A stretch of DNA of 64,000 bases, taken from positions 1,248,802 to 1,312,801 of the forward strand of contig NW_004454177.1 of the NCBI RefSeq assembly GCF_000283155.1, written 5' to 3'. A program made the position numbers and the translations under genes. This DNA comes from Ceratotherium simum simum. Taxonomy: Eukaryota; Chordata; Mammalia; Perissodactyla; Rhinocerotidae. This document shows positions 21,066-32,740 of this stretch, piece after piece. The first letter of the stretch is position 1; each line of letters opens with the position of its first letter. The notes under the pieces are model-generated. The model was not told the origin of the DNA. It ran no database searches and saw nothing but the letters and a program-made list of their open reading frames with translations.

Positions 21066-22199
21066 TTCCAAAGACCATTTGCTTTCCGTTTACCAGGAGG
21101 CAATTCTGAAATCAAGGCTTCTGTGTCAGCAAGAAGAGAGGGTCAAGCTGAAGCAGAGGCTTCGTTTATGGGATGCTGAACAACAAATCCCACAGTGGAA
21201 AATCCAGTTAGAAGATTTATTACCCACCCCCTCCCCCACTTCGTTCAAGTAATTAAGAAACGGTTTGTTTGGGTTGATGACTGTTGTTTATAACCCGGAA
21301 TTACTACATATATCGTACATGGATTACTAGTTCCCTCTAATTAATCAGAAGACTCTTGTAGTACTCACCGTTGTTGTTATGGAAACCTTGCCCTGCTTTG
21401 GGGTCAGATGCCTGAGCTCCCCTGATTAGCACACAGTCCTGAGGCTGTGCATGGTGAAGGTGTATGATTGGCTATGACTTGCCCTATATGTTGCTTTTTC
21501 TGGTTAAATTCCTGTTTTCAGCCGTTTTGACTTCTTTGTCCCCCCCCAACACATACACACAAAAAGAATGCAGACTGTCCAAAAAAAAAAATTCTGGTTA
21601 TCTGAGCTTCCTAACTGTCTGGAATCTAGAAATATAAAAGGTTATTTCCTTTGGCACCATATAGACCAAAATGGGGAAGAATGTGCAACTCAAACAACCT
21701 TTATTTTGTTAGTGGCCGTCTGTTGGATCTCTGTGTGTGCAGCCTCAGCCAAAGTCTGGTGGTGATAAGACTGAAGGCTGCTTTGTTTCACTAGAAGGCA
21801 GGGGGAAGCTGTCTCCTTTGTGCCCATACTGAGGAGAGAAAATGGGCGACCATCTTCAGAATGGTTCCCCAGTTGGTGTGGAATATCAGAGGTTTTTCTG
21901 AAGTGAAGCAGCAAAGGGGATCTGGAGAGTTCAGGTCACGAGAGGGACAGAGAAGAAAGGAGAAGAGCAGGAGGGAGAGGAGGAAGAGGAAGGCATAGAA
22001 ATAGCAACAGTGGAGGATGAAAAAGCTAAGCTAAAACCACTGACCACCTGGGGTTTACAGAGCAGCTTCCCTGAGCTCATTCTAGTTCACGGATGCGGCA
22101 GCAGCTCCTTCATCTCCCGTTAGGATCTTCTTTAGCACTCACATGTGTACTATAACATTTTCTACTTCATTCACATTCTCACTCTCAAAACAATTACAG
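21066..22199. other. Unassigned sequence
   Basis: Holds an A-run at about 21579-21590 and a short purine-rich stretch at 21940-22025. No exon recognised. Confidence 0.4.
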
Positions 22200-22500
22200 A
22201 AGGGAGGCGCCTTCTGTAGTACGCCCTGGGCTAGGCTCTCAGACTCCAGTAGTACAAAAGGCACAGTTTCTACCATCTAAGAACTCAGCCGAGTGGGGAA
22301 GACATATTCATCAACAAGGAATGACAGCTGTATGAGAGTGCTGTAATCCAGGAAAGTACCAAGGTTTCTAGGAGTCCCAAGGAGGAAGCAACTTAATTAC
22401 GTGCTGTCTTGTGAGATAGGGCATTTCTTCTCAGGTAGGTCTTCAGGGACTGTGTCTGATAGTCCTCTATCCCTCACAGCACTTGCACATTAGTGAGACT
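22200..22500 (-). mobile_element. L2 fragment
   Basis: 'CTGGGCTAGGCTCTCAGACTCC', 'AAAAGGCACAGTTTCTACCATC' and 'TGTATGAGAGTGCTGTAATCC' follow L2 read in reverse. Confidence 0.6.
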
Positions 22501-23151
22501 GGTGCTAAATAAACAGCTGGTGGGTTGATGGATCACCCCCATCATCATCAGAAAGTATAGATTAAGTGGTGTATGTCCTTGGCACTGAGCCAGGTGCTTC
22601 CTGGTGGGATTGAATCTCTATGTCCTTGCCTACTTAAAAGTTATGGTCTCATTCTTCATCACAACCTGCCAGCTACACAGCTACCTCTATTTCCTCATCC
22701 CTCATGGGATGTTAAAAAAAAAAAAAGAGAGAGAAAGAAATATATCAATGAATTTGGATCTCTTAATTAAGAATGGTGGTCTGTTCACCCAAGGTTTTAA
22801 TGGTCTTCCTCCGCATGGAACGTGATTAGGATCAAGCAAAGAAGAAACTTTCTGTTCCAGAAGAAATTCATTGTATTGAACAGAGACTCAACCCCTGACA
22901 TAGTCTTACTTCTTTTCCTGTTCAGAGGTGAGGGTGGGAGGATCAAATCCTGGAAAGGGAATTGCTTTGTGACTTCATTGTTTAAATTTAGGTTTGGGTT
23001 TGTGGGGATCGTTCAGACTTGGAGCAATAAGCCTTCTAACCGAGCTTCTGTCACTTCTCATTACTTCCAGTGACAGTTCCAATTATTTCCAATCACTCTT
23101 CAAGGGAAGAGCGGGGGAAGGCGAATAAGGCTTCCATGCGGACCATGTAAG
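22501..23151. other. Unassigned sequence
   Basis: Includes a short A/GA run at 22712-22740. Nothing else recognised. Confidence 0.4.
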
Positions 23152-23357
23152 AGCACAGCCCCCGGGGTCCTCAGACCTCCGCTTTGGAGCCCGGGTCGGC
23201 CACTCCATAATTGTGTGACCTTGGGCGGGTTACTTCACCTTCCTGACCTTAGTTCTCATAGGTTTGTTGTGAGAATTAAATGAGGCAATGCACATCAAGA
23301 ATTTTAACACCCTGCTTGGTACATAATACACCGTGAACAAATGGCTGTCGTTATTAC
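23152..23357 (+). mobile_element. MIR SINE
   Basis: 'AATTGTGTGACCTTGGGCGGG', 'TGTGAGAATTAAATGAGGCAATG' and 'CTTGGTACATAATACACCG' give a nearly full-length forward MIR. Confidence 0.85.
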
Positions 23358-23764
23358 CATGAGCATCCTTGCTGGGAGAGGCTCAGCCCATGGATATCTG
23401 GAGGGTCTGCGTGAAGTCAGCGGAGACCAGGCCAGCAGGGCCAGCCTTGGAGCTCCAGCCACTGCTGCTCCTCCCCCCTGGAGACGAGCTCCCAGATGTC
23501 CTTCGGGGAATGTCATCCTGCTCCAGGACCCAAGAGGCACACAGACCCTGTCTATGCCCCAGCTATCTGCAGCTGCTCTGGGAAAGTAACTTTCTGTGCT
23601 GTTTAGCCCCAGGCAAGAGGTGCCCTTCCTTACGCTGCTTGGCGTACTGTCGGCAGGTTGCTGGAACGACACCACAGCATGCAGACCCTCTTTTCCCAGG
23701 CTCCCCTCTGTACTACGTGCTCCCGAACACCTGGGCAAATACTGGGTGGTTCATTTCTGCTTTC
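23358..23764. other. Unassigned sequence with overlapping frames
   Basis: Frames of 144 (minus) and 160 (plus) codons overlap here and shadow one another. Neither resembles a known family. Confidence 0.4.
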
Positions 23765-23965
23765 CATGTCAAGGAATGTTATACTGAGCACCTACTGTGT
23801 ACTAGGGACTTTCATCCAAGTAATTCCTTGTATCCTCACAACAACCTGTGAGGCAAGTGTTATTAGCCCTATCTTACAGGTTAAAAAAGTGAGACTGACG
23901 AGGTAAGGTGTTCCGTCCTAGGCTGTACAGGAAAACAGGAGATTGGAGCTGAGTGTGCCTTCTGC
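23765..23965 (-). mobile_element. MIR SINE
   Basis: 'ACTGAGCACCTACTGTGTACTAGG', 'CTCACAACAACCTGTGAGGCAAG' and 'TCTTACAGGTTAAAAAAGTGAG' are reversed MIR. Confidence 0.8.
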
Positions 23966-24660
23966 TTCAGCACTGATCTGGGGAGGACAGGAATGAAGAG
24001 ATAGATGGATAACATACATATAGTGATGCACAGACGGGGGCACTCGGGGACCAGGATCCACCTGGTCTTGGAGGATTTGGCCTACCAAGGAAGTGCAAGT
24101 CCCTGCATTCTCCACTTTTCAGGCAGTCATTTGTCCTGACCAAAATTAGACTCCAATGAACCCAACGCCCACATTCAAGATGTGTTGAATTATATTCCTT
24201 TTTAAATTTGGGAGAAAAGGAAAACCTCAAGGTGAGAAGAAAAATGTCTGTTTTTTTCCACTGACCTGAACAGCAAAGAGTATGATTTCCCTCCTCATTA
24301 AGGAGGGCTAAACGGAGTGTCCCAGATTTCTGCAGACCTAGAATTCCCACCCAGAGTGCACTCTTGGGCCAGGCAGGTAGAGTCTGGGTTTCCAGGGGAG
24401 GCCTGGTCTCTGTCTGCTTTCCTCTGGGAGAGTTCCGGCCCCCACCCGGCTCCAGCCAATAGCGAGGGGCAGTGGGCTCTGGCCTTCCCTCCTCTCCACC
24501 CTCAAAGGAGGAGAGCTGGAAACGGGGCCACCTCTCCACAGCCACCTTCTCTGCTCCACTGCCTCTCACCCCCTGTTCTCCAAGTCCTGCAGCTCCCCAG
24601 GCCCTGAGGAGTCCAGGTGACAGTCCCACACATGGCTGTCACTTAGCCTGACCTTCTCTT
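23966..24660. other. Unassigned; longest uninterrupted minus frame of the window
   Basis: A 220-codon minus frame (23967-24629) is the longest frame not crossing N. Its translation is rich in R, G, P, S and L, has no recognised domain, and its C-terminal end borders a MIR. It is likely non-coding. The rest is single-copy-looking. Confidence 0.4.
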
Positions 24661-24771
24661 TGCTCTTTCTCTCTCTCTCTCGGCCCAATATGGCCTGCTC
24701 TCAGATCTGGCACTTAATGAGAGAGAGACAGAGGGAGAGACAGAGAGACAGAGACAGAGAGAAAGAGAGAG
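24661..24771. repeat. Complementary simple repeats: (CT)n then (GAGACA)n
   Basis: CTCTTTCTCTCTCTCTCTC at about 24661-24680 faces GAGAGAGAGACAGAGGGAGAG and further GAGACA units at 24719-24771, across a 38-base spacer. The arms are complementary. Confidence 0.85.
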
Positions 24772-24999
24772 GAAACACATACGTACCCACAGAGACAGAA
24801 AAGAGAAGAAAGTGTGAACTCTGTGAAGCTCTTCTCTCATGTGTTGCTTCTTTTTCTTCCTGTCCCCACTCCCACTTCTCCAAATTCACAGCCCACAACT
24901 TCTGCACAGAGCCCCCTCCTGAAAGGTTTTGCTCTCAACTGAGTCTAAGCTACTGGTGGTGTCTGCCCCCCAGTCTGCCCTCAGGCCTCACACCTCTCT
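24772..24999. other. Unassigned spacer
   Basis: No recognised element. Confidence 0.35.
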
Positions 25000-25345
25000 T
25001 CAACACCTCCATACGTTGATCTCACATTTCCCTTTGCCTCTTCACATCTCCTTGACCAGCGCCCATCCATCCTTCAAGACCACGGGTCCACTATCATCTC
25101 ATCAGCAAAGGCTTCCCTGGTTCTCCCAGGCAGAGAGCTCTGCTCGCCCATCTGTACTCCCATGGCACATGGCACTTTACAGTGGAATAGCTATGTCACA
25201 TTACAGTATAGTCTGGGGTTCTCTGTCTTTCCTGTGTGATTGCGAGCAGGGGACAGTATTGTAGTGTCTGTAATCCCAGGCCCAGGGGCTGGTACATGTT
25301 AGAGACTTGGATAACGGATAAATGAGTGAACAAATGAACAAATTA
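25000..25345 (+). mobile_element. L2 3' fragment
   Basis: 'ATCAGCAAAGGCTTCCCTGG', GTACTCCCATGGCACATGGC and the end 'GATAAATGAGTGAACAAATG' are L2 hallmarks. Confidence 0.7.
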
Positions 25346-26067
25346 TGCATGAACAAGTTAGTGAATGTAAAGTGTAAGCTTATAAAAGAAAGAATGTCAC
25401 CCCTTCCTAGGGTATCTTTAATGGGGATTCTTCATCATCAAAAAGACCCCAAAGAGGAAATGGTAGTTTTAGGCACGGAACAGAAGAGGGTGGAAATATT
25501 TGCAGGTAGAGGGGCCTGTCCAACAGGCCTCAAAACCCTCCCACCTGGGAGTTCAGCCCACTTGCTCCCTGAACAGGACGGACTCCCAACTGTTGCAAGG
25601 GGAGGTTAGAGCTGTGCTGGGAGCAGGTCCATGAGTGGGGGGTGACATGACATCCTGAAACCCTTTGCTCTAGATCTGGTCGTGGGAAGCTTGTAGCAGT
25701 TCAGCCCTTCTAGACTTCAGTGATTTCTTTTCTATGTAATAATTTTTAGGGCATGTGGCTTCTTTTTCCAGCATATTCTGAACTTTAGCCTCATTAGTGG
25801 ACAAAGCCAACCAACCATGCTGACCGATTTCTTTCTGGCCCTTCTCAGGTCCTCTGGGGGTGAATGACAAGAGTCATGTATGGGTGATTAGCCAATGCGG
25901 TGGCCTCTTCCCAGGCACATGGAGTTAAAGGTCCTCTTCCTCTTCTGTCTTGGTGGATTCACCCTGCATATCACTAACTCTACTGAGACATCACTGAGGC
26001 AGGGCGAGCAGAGGAAACACAAGTCAGTCAATGATTACAGAAAGTGTTGGTGGGATTTAAAAAATAT
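25346..26067. other. Unassigned sequence
   Basis: Nothing recognised. Confidence 0.4.
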
Positions 26068-26262
26068 TATTTCCAGGCTAAGTGCTTATGCATATGTTAG
26101 CTCATTTAGTCTTCATGACAGCATTGTGAGGCAGATATTGTCAGCCTCCATTTTACAGAAAAGGACCAGAGAGGTTAAGACATTTTCCTGATGTTACACA
26201 GCTAGTTGGTAGCAGAATCAAAACGAGAAGCCAGGTCTTCTGGCTCCCAAATCATTGCTCGA
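26068..26262 (-). mobile_element. MIR SINE
   Basis: 'GCTCATTTAGTCTTCATGACAGC', 'TCCATTTTACAGAAAAGGACC' and 'TTACACAGCTAGTTGGTAGC' form a clear reversed MIR. Confidence 0.85.
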
Positions 26263-26593
26263 CCCGCTCCTCCACATGACCATGAGCCCCCCTTATGAGT
26301 GGCAGCAGCACCACAGCACTCAGCAGGCCTGTTCGCTGGCTTCCCTCTTCTGTTGTCTCATCGCCTCTCCAGCTCCCTGAGTGGACATTGAATGAGCTTC
26401 CTTTGAAAGATCGTTGCCAGATACTGCTGCTCTCTGCTCTGGGAAGGCTTGAGATTTGTTTAATATGTACAGTGTCCAACCATCCTGATTTGCCTAGAAC
26501 TGAGAGGTTTCTCAGGACAGGATTTTCAGTGCTAAAACCAGAACAGTCCTGAGAAAACCATTTGACTGGTCACCCCAGCAGTAGAATATCTTA
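26263..26593. other. Unassigned sequence
   Basis: No recognised element. Confidence 0.35.
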
Positions 26594-26745
26594 CCACTCA
26601 AAGTGTGATCCTCAGCCTAGCAGCAGTGGTCTCACAGGGAGCTTGTTAGAAATGCAGAATCCCAGGCCCCACCCCAGACCCACTGAACCAGAATCTCCCC
26701 CCCAACCCCACCCTAGAACATAAGAAACATCTGAGAAGCTCTAGA
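26594..26745. mobile_element. MER5-type hAT-Charlie relic
   Basis: 'AAAGTGTGATCCTCAGCCTAGCAGCAG', 'GGAGCTTGTTAGAAATGCAG' and 'CCAGGCCCCACCCCAGACCC' are the signature MER5 order. Confidence 0.85.
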
Positions 26746-27959
26746 GCCGGACCTAAGGTGCCTTTGACAGGAGCTGGGGAAATAGAAGACTTGCACCTGA
26801 ATTAGCTCACCTGGAAAAAGCTTTGCTATCACCCCGGGTGATGTGCATTGACCTACAGGACTTAGTTTTATAGGCTGAGGAAGAAAGGAGTTACCAGTCT
26901 CATATTTGACCCAATTGGCTGGAGGGTGTCTTGATGCTGTATGGGCATGAAGTGATTAATGGTTAAGCTCTTCTGTCTATCCTTGAAATGATGATGTTCT
27001 TATAAAGGCTCTGAAGTTTCCTGCAATCACTGGCCCTCTTCCTGGGGAGAAGCTGGAGCTGTCGGGAGCAGACAGCAAATTAACCAGAGTGTGTGCAAAG
27101 ACAGCAGCAGGCCATACTCTTGGGGCCTGGAGACTCAGACACGTGAAATAAAAGCACAGAGGACAAAGCATATAATAGAGCCATGCTTGGAAAATAGTAG
27201 ATTCTCCAATGTCATTTGCTGAAGGAATAATGAAGCTGTAAAAGCAGTATTCCAAACCTCCAGGTTTTCCTGTTTGAGGCCTGGCTCCTCATCATAGGAA
27301 CCTAACCCCGCTTTGCAAACACGTTGTCAGTGGTTACCCAGCCTATCCTTCCCCATGGCGATCCGTGCGCTCAGACATAAACAGAAGTCATCGAATCTGC
27401 TCCAGGTGAGGAGGGGTTGGCCAGCTCCTCATATGTTTCATCAACTTCTCTAGGCCTATGGCTTACGTCAGAGTAGAGCTGGGTCAAGCAGTTGTTCATG
27501 TTGTTCACCTTTAAATGATGGTGTTGTGTCACCTCTTGTTAATCTTTTTGCTCTAAAACCTGATTGTCAGATGTTAAACAGGCATCAGGCAAGGCAGAAA
27601 AAGACATTTGTATTTCTGGGACTGCAGAGCAGCCTCAAATGAAAGAAGCATAACCCACATTTGTCAACTTTCTCTCTCTTCCCAGTCACATGCCCGGCAG
27701 GAACTCCAAAATAAGGGCAGCCCAAGGGAGGGAGTGACAGGCAGGCCTGGAGACGAATGTGTTCATCCGTTCAGTTAGAGCTGTTTCAGACAAAGCTGAT
27801 TTCCACTGTGATATTAATCCTACCCCGACACCAAGAAATCAAACCATCCCTTTTCTCCTAATAGGTCTCCGAATGAGGTTGGTTTTATAACAATTTCTCT
27901 GCGTATGTTGTTTCCCTGGGATCTCCAAGGGCTTGGTTGTGGGTGGATTTTATAAGAAG
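26746..27959. other. Unassigned, apparently single-copy sequence
   Basis: 1.2 kb without recognised repeats and with only short frames. Of interest for conservation testing, but nothing decisive is visible. Confidence 0.4.
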
Positions 27960-28190
27960 ATGCAGATTTCCGTTATGGAGCAACTCCTGTGTGCTGGGTA
28001 CTGTGGGTGGAGATGGAGCCATACATGACCCAAGACCCTGCTCATCACAGTCTGGTGAGGGACCAGACAGAGGAAAAAGGAAATGGTGAAAGATGTCAGA
28101 CAGAATGTAATTAAATGCCAAAATGTTTGGTACAGACAGGAAGTGAAATGGGAGTTTTGGAAAAGGATCGTCATTAAGGTGTAAGATCTT
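27960..28190 (-). mobile_element. L2 fragment
   Basis: 'CTGTGTGCTGGGTACTGTGGG', 'AAGACCCTGCTCATCACAGTCTGG' and GGACCAGACAGAGG follow L2 in reverse. Confidence 0.6.
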
Positions 28191-28389
28191 ACTTTAACTC
28201 ACAGTGGAGCAAGAGTGTGTGTAATGAGATGAATACACAATGACTTGAGGGCATTGAGTCAGGGCGTGGGTGAGGGGGCAGGAGCGTGGAGACACAGAGC
28301 CTGGGGCATAGGAACGAGGTGGGGGTACGCGGGCGGGGTGGAGCGGGTTGTGCTCTAGTTGTTCAGTCTCACTCTAGAAATAACACATT
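28191..28389. other. Unassigned, G-rich toward 28330
   Basis: 28255-28360 is G-rich with a few CpGs (ACGCGGGCGGGG). Too short to call an island. Confidence 0.35.
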
Positions 28390-28530
28390 CATAGTTTACA
28401 GCCAGTTTGGGGACCTACCTTAGTCGGTGTTAAGTGACCTTGGGCATCTCACTCTCTGGGCCTCACCCCGCACCAGGAAAGGTTGAAACGGAGAATTTCT
28501 AGGTCCTTCCCGCTCTGCAGATAGAGGGCT
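28390..28530 (+). mobile_element. MIR SINE
   Basis: 'GTTAAGTGACCTTGGGCATCTC' and 'AATTTCTAGGTCCTTCCCGC' are forward MIR. Confidence 0.7.
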
Positions 28531-28739
28531 CTGCCCAGTGATTGCTCCTGTTCTTCCCGCTGCAGGCAGTGGGAGCTGATGCGCGCACCTGCGCCCCTTC
28601 AGCTCCTCCCCGCCCCCGCAGGCTCCCGGGCCACTGCTCTGGCTCTGCCCCTAGGGCTTTCCCTTGCACTTAGAGTAGACCCCAGGAAAGTCTGGCCCTG
28701 CCCAAGCCTCTGCCCCTGAAGATGCCAAAGTCGCTCCTG

Positions 28740-29105
28740 TCCCGGGGTGTTTGCACTTGTTTCTCCCTCGCCCTAGAATGCTCTTTCCCTCGTCTTTGCA
28801 AGGCTGGCTCCTTGCCTTCCAGGTTTCAGTGCAAATATTGCCTCCGTGAGACCTTTCCTGAGCCCCACCCAACCTACCCTCTAACCAGAGCCTCTGCCTG
28901 GTCACCCTCACATTACCCTGTTATATTTTCTTCCTAACGTTTATCACAATCTGAAATATTCTTTTACCTCTGTTCACGCACTTGTCTATTGTCTGTTTCT
29001 GTAAGAGCCTGGACTTTGTCTTTATCGTTGACTCTGTATCCTCAGTGCTTAGAACAGTGCCTGACGCAGAGATAGATGCTCGATAAAGACATGATGAATA
29101 AAATG
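28740..29105 (+). mobile_element. L2 3' end
   Basis: 'TCCCTCGCCCTAGAATGCTC', 'TGTAAGAGCCTGGACTTTGTC' and 'CAGTGCTTAGAACAGTGCCTGAC' run in L2 order to a GATGAATAAAATG end. Confidence 0.85.
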
Positions 29106-29149
29106 TATGCTCTGTTCTGTAAGGCATGCAGAGCAACAGAGAAATTCAT

Positions 29150-29365
29150 AAATGAAAGAAGTCACTTTATGAGCCCTGATTATGTGTCAAGCTCTTTGTA
29201 TACATTATTGCTGTTTAAGCCTCGCAACAACTCTACAGAGGAGGTACCATTAGGCTCCTATGTACGGCGGAGGACGCGGAATGTTACAGAGGGCACGTCC
29301 TTGCGGAAGGTTACACACCTAGTAAGCCGCAGACTCCGACGTTGCACTCAAGCAGTCTGACTTTA
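29150..29365 (-). mobile_element. MIR SINE
   Basis: 'CTTTATGAGCCCTGATTATGTG', 'AAGCCTCGCAACAACTCTACAG' and 'TTACACACCTAGTAAGCCGC' are reversed MIR, with several CpG sites still intact. Confidence 0.75.
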
Positions 29366-29409
29366 AAGCTGGTGCCATAAGCTAATATGCTATTCAAGGC
29401 ATCTAAGCC

Positions 29410-29565
29410 AGTGCTTCTCAGACCTTAAGGTGCTTATGGATCCCCTGGGGATCCTGTTAAAATGCCAGATCTGATTTAGTAGGTCTGGGGTGGAGCCCGA
29501 GTCCTTGTTTCCAACAAGTTCCCAGCCAATACTGCTGGCCCACGGAAACTACCTCTCAGGAAGGA
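29410..29565. mobile_element. MER5-type hAT-Charlie relic
   Basis: 'AGTGCTTCTCAGACCTTAAG', 'GATTTAGTAGGTCTGGGGTGG' and 'CAACAAGTTCCCAGCC' show the family plainly. Confidence 0.85.
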
Positions 29566-29571
29566 TGAGCG

Positions 29572-29705
29572 AGATGGAGGTAGAGAAACTGAGGCTCACA
29601 GAGGTTAGGTGGCTTTTCTTAGATTATATAGCTAGTTAATGGCGGCAGAGCTGGGACTCCAGCCCAGTGTCCTGGCTTCCAGCCCAAAGCTCTTTCAACA
29701 GCTCA
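29572..29705 (-). mobile_element. MIR SINE fragment
   Basis: 'AGAAACTGAGGCTCACAGAGG' and 'TATATAGCTAGTTAATGGCGGCAGAG' are reversed MIR. Confidence 0.8.
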
Positions 29706-30414
29706 GCAACCCCAAGGATTTTAAAGTAAACGCACATCTTGAAAGACCATTTTTAGGAATATAGCCCCCTGAGTTAGAGATTGCAAAAGGGACCCATGAT
29801 ACTGGCCTATGCCCCTGCCTATGTCCCTATGTACCTCACGGCCAGGGTACCTGGTTGCCGCTGGGCTTCCCATGACAGGGCATGACAGTTCTTGTTTTGA
29901 GAGCCAAGAGAGCTTCTCCCAGAATTTTCAGACCTCCTCCTAGCACAGACACTCAGGTGTGTGACTCCAGCGTCCCCACTGCCACTCTCACTGCCTCATG
30001 GAAAGAAAGTGCCCTTACCTTGGGCTTACCAGGTTCCCTCTGGCCGCTATAGTGTTTGCCATTACAGTATTTATGATAATGCATCAGCTCATGTGTGCAG
30101 CCTCCATCTTTCCCCAGCCATCCCTGTTCACAGAAGATTACATGTCAACCTGTTGAAAACTTTTACAAGTCTGTCTGTTCCCCCTCTACCCAGCCGAAAT
30201 CCTTTCTGGAAGATGATCATCCATCCTCCATTTGAGCAACAGGAAGCTCAATACTTGCAAAGCGTCCTCTCCACTCTAAGACAGCTCTTACCGCTGAAAA
30301 GGACTTTCGACTCTGAGCTGGAGTTGCCTTCCCTGGAGACTGCCACCAACGGAGGCTACAAAGATTAGTAGCTGCCATAATCACCTTAAAGTAAAGGGCC
30401 CTCCAACTTATAAA
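29706..30414. other. Unassigned sequence with a 135-codon frame
   Basis: The plus frame 29961-30368 has a polar, charged C-terminal half but no recognised domain. No flanking splice sites were convincing. Confidence 0.4.
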
Positions 30415-30625
30415 GTGATGTTTTAAAAACATTCATCAGTGATAGGCCCTGTGCTAGACATTTCCATATACCCTTCCCCTCCTGTAATACAACCACACCC
30501 TGAAGCACGTAGTATGACCCCCACTTTACAAATATGGAAATGGAGGCCCAGAGGGAGGGATTTAAGTGACTTGCCCCAAGACAGATGGCCAATAAGCTTC
30601 AGAGACAATGTCATTTCTGCTACAT
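30415..30625 (-). mobile_element. MIR SINE
   Basis: 'AGGCCCTGTGCTAGACATTTCC', 'TATGGAAATGGAGGCCCAGAGG' and 'TAAGTGACTTGCCCCAAGACAG' are reversed MIR. Confidence 0.8.
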
Positions 30626-30764
30626 CGTAGCCACATATCCTCTCTCTACCCAAAAGCCCTGTGGGTAGTTGAAGAAAGTCTTTTCATGTTTTCATCTCAT
30701 CCTGCTCTTCTCTTCTACAAACCAAACACTCCTGTTTCCTTTAACCTTTCTCCTCAGTTATCAT

Positions 30765-30975
30765 GATAATCAGGATAACCATCATTAACTGAAGTCATGT
30801 TATGTGCCAGGCACCCAAATGTAGACTAAATTAATCTCCATCAGAACCCTAAGAGATCTCCATTTTATAGATGAGCAAAATGCTGAAACTCAGGGAATTT
30901 GTCTGATGTCACTCATTTAGTAAGTGACAGAAAGCAAGGATTTGAGCCTGGTCTCTTAGATTGTGAAAATGAGAA
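30765..30975 (-). mobile_element. MIR SINE
   Basis: 'GTTATGTGCCAGGCACCCAAATG', 'CTCCATTTTATAGATGAGC' and 'CACTCATTTAGTAAGTGACAG' are reversed MIR. Confidence 0.8.
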
Positions 30976-31207
30976 AATTGCTGGAGTGAAGGGAGGGAAT
31001 GAGGATGGCAGGAATCCGAGTGAGAAATGATGCAAACTTGGATGGTCTCCCGTTTTAACTCTATTGTGTTGGCAGGCTTGGCCCCCCTACAGAATAACTC
31101 AGCACTAGACAGGGCCTTCAGGGAGCCTAATCTGTGCAGGGGCGTAGGGCCTTGAGTTATTGAGGATATTGTTATCAAGCGGGTTATTTGACACCAATTC
31201 TAGGTAC

Positions 31208-31342
31208 TTAAAAAAACCCCAGCTTTATTGAGATATAATTGCCATCCAGTAAACTGTACATATTTCAGGTGTACAATTTGTTAAGTTTTGGCATATGTAT
31301 ATGCTCATGAAACCATCACCTCAATCAAGATATTTTAAATAT
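31208..31342 (+). mobile_element. L1 3' UTR fragment
   Basis: 'CTTTATTGAGATATAATTGCC', 'GTGTACAATTTGTTAAG' and 'AACCATCACCTCAATCAAGAT' are a well-known block of older L1 3' regions. Confidence 0.8.
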
Positions 31343-31985
31343 ATGTCATAAATCCAAAAGGATGGCTTCCCTAGTGATGAATTTTTGAGGTTCTGATCTT
31401 CATGGAGGGGCCAGTAGAAGGACCCAGAAAGGCTGGAAACCCATCTCCAATCCCTGGACAGCCTTGGGGAAGGTTTAGACCTGAGGTGCAGCTGTAATCC
31501 AGATTTGTAGGCCCCTTCAGCCTCCCTCGGCTTCTAGATTTCCGTATTATTTTGTAGTTGTCTAATCTATTTTGAACTTGAGGCCAGGGCCTACATTTCC
31601 AGCCCTGTTTCACTTCTCTCGATTCCCATGAACCTGCCATTTGGGTTCAAGATAAATTGACCATCAAGCTCTTGGGGCCGAAAAATGAAGTAAAGTGAAA
31701 CGAAGTGGGGCTGGTCCTCCAGCTCAGGGGCCCCTCTTTTCAGAGTTCTCCATTCAGCAAGGATGAGGTGACCCATCAGAGCCTCCAAGAGGATACCCAG
31801 GAGACAGGAGGCACAGGCCCACTTCCCATCTTCCCAGCTGCCCGCTTTTCCCTCACGCTGCTTCCTGAAACCCCCTCCCCAAATACGCATTGCATCAAAG
31901 GGAGGAAAAACACCCCCAAAGTAGTGAGGATTTTTGGAAGGACTCTGAATGCAAAGACAGAGGCTTGCTCCAGGATAGCTAAATG
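31343..31985. other. Unassigned sequence
   Basis: Overlapping frames of 138 (minus) and 119 (plus) codons shadow each other. No domain recognised. Confidence 0.4.
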
Positions 31986-32250
31986 GCTTAAATACCATCT
32001 TTATCAAAGACCTTCCTCAGTCCCCTCAGTTGAAGTAACCTCTGTCTGCTCTAAACTCCCATAAACATTCCATTATGTCACCAATCACCTTCTACCCTTT
32101 GGGATATAATTAATCACACACATATCTTCTTTCTCTTTCTGGTCTGTAAGCTCTCTGAAGGTTTGCTCCTTCTTTGCTTCCCCTGCAGTGTCTAACCCAT
32201 AGTACTCAACAGTACATGTTGAACAAATGAATGAATGACTCTTCTTGTCC
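31986..32250 (+). mobile_element. L2 3' end
   Basis: 'CATCTTTATCAAAGACCTTCC', 'GTCTGTAAGCTCTCTGAAGG' and the end 'AACAAATGAATGAATGAC' fit L2. Confidence 0.75.
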
Positions 32251-32640
32251 TAAACCTCCGGGAAGGGCTGTGTCTCTCTGCAGTGAGCAGGGCTCAGAGC
32301 TGAGCATAGCGTTACCCTGGGTGTCTCTTACACCAGATGTCACACATGAAGTATTAGTATATTACGTCCAAAATGGTGATTCTCACTCGTATGATATAAA
32401 CAGAGTCAAGGAGATATACACACTGTCTTCTTTACATACACTGTTAATTCGCAGCTAAGGTGAGGCTTGGCTTGACGGTCTTGGCTCATGGAAGGAAATG
32501 GACTTCTGTCACTGGTGAGGCTGTCTCTTGGGAGATGGGAGACAGCTCCCATGTCCAGTGGTTCCAGCAGGTGCAAATGAGCCAGGAGAGAATGGGTAGT
32601 TGAAGTGGGAGAGAAGAGTCCCGAGCAAGATTGGTGTGGC
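32251..32640. other. Unassigned sequence left of the second gap
   Basis: No recognised element. Confidence 0.35.
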
Positions 32641-32740
32641 NNNNNNNNNNNNNNNNNNNNNNNNNNNNNNNNNNNNNNNNNNNNNNNNNNNNNNNNNNNN
32701 NNNNNNNNNNNNNNNNNNNNNNNNNNNNNNNNNNNNNNNN
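32641..32740. other. Assembly gap (exactly 100 N)
   Basis: Exactly 100 N is the usual placeholder for a gap of unknown size, so true distances across it are uncertain. Confidence 0.95.

Noticed and set aside
29961..30368. 135-codon frame as a possible exon or retrogene
   Set aside because: No poly(A) tail, TSD or known protein similarity, and no credible splice sites at its edges.
31208..31342. AT-rich block as a possible promoter or matrix attachment region
   Set aside because: It is a recognisable L1 3' UTR fragment.
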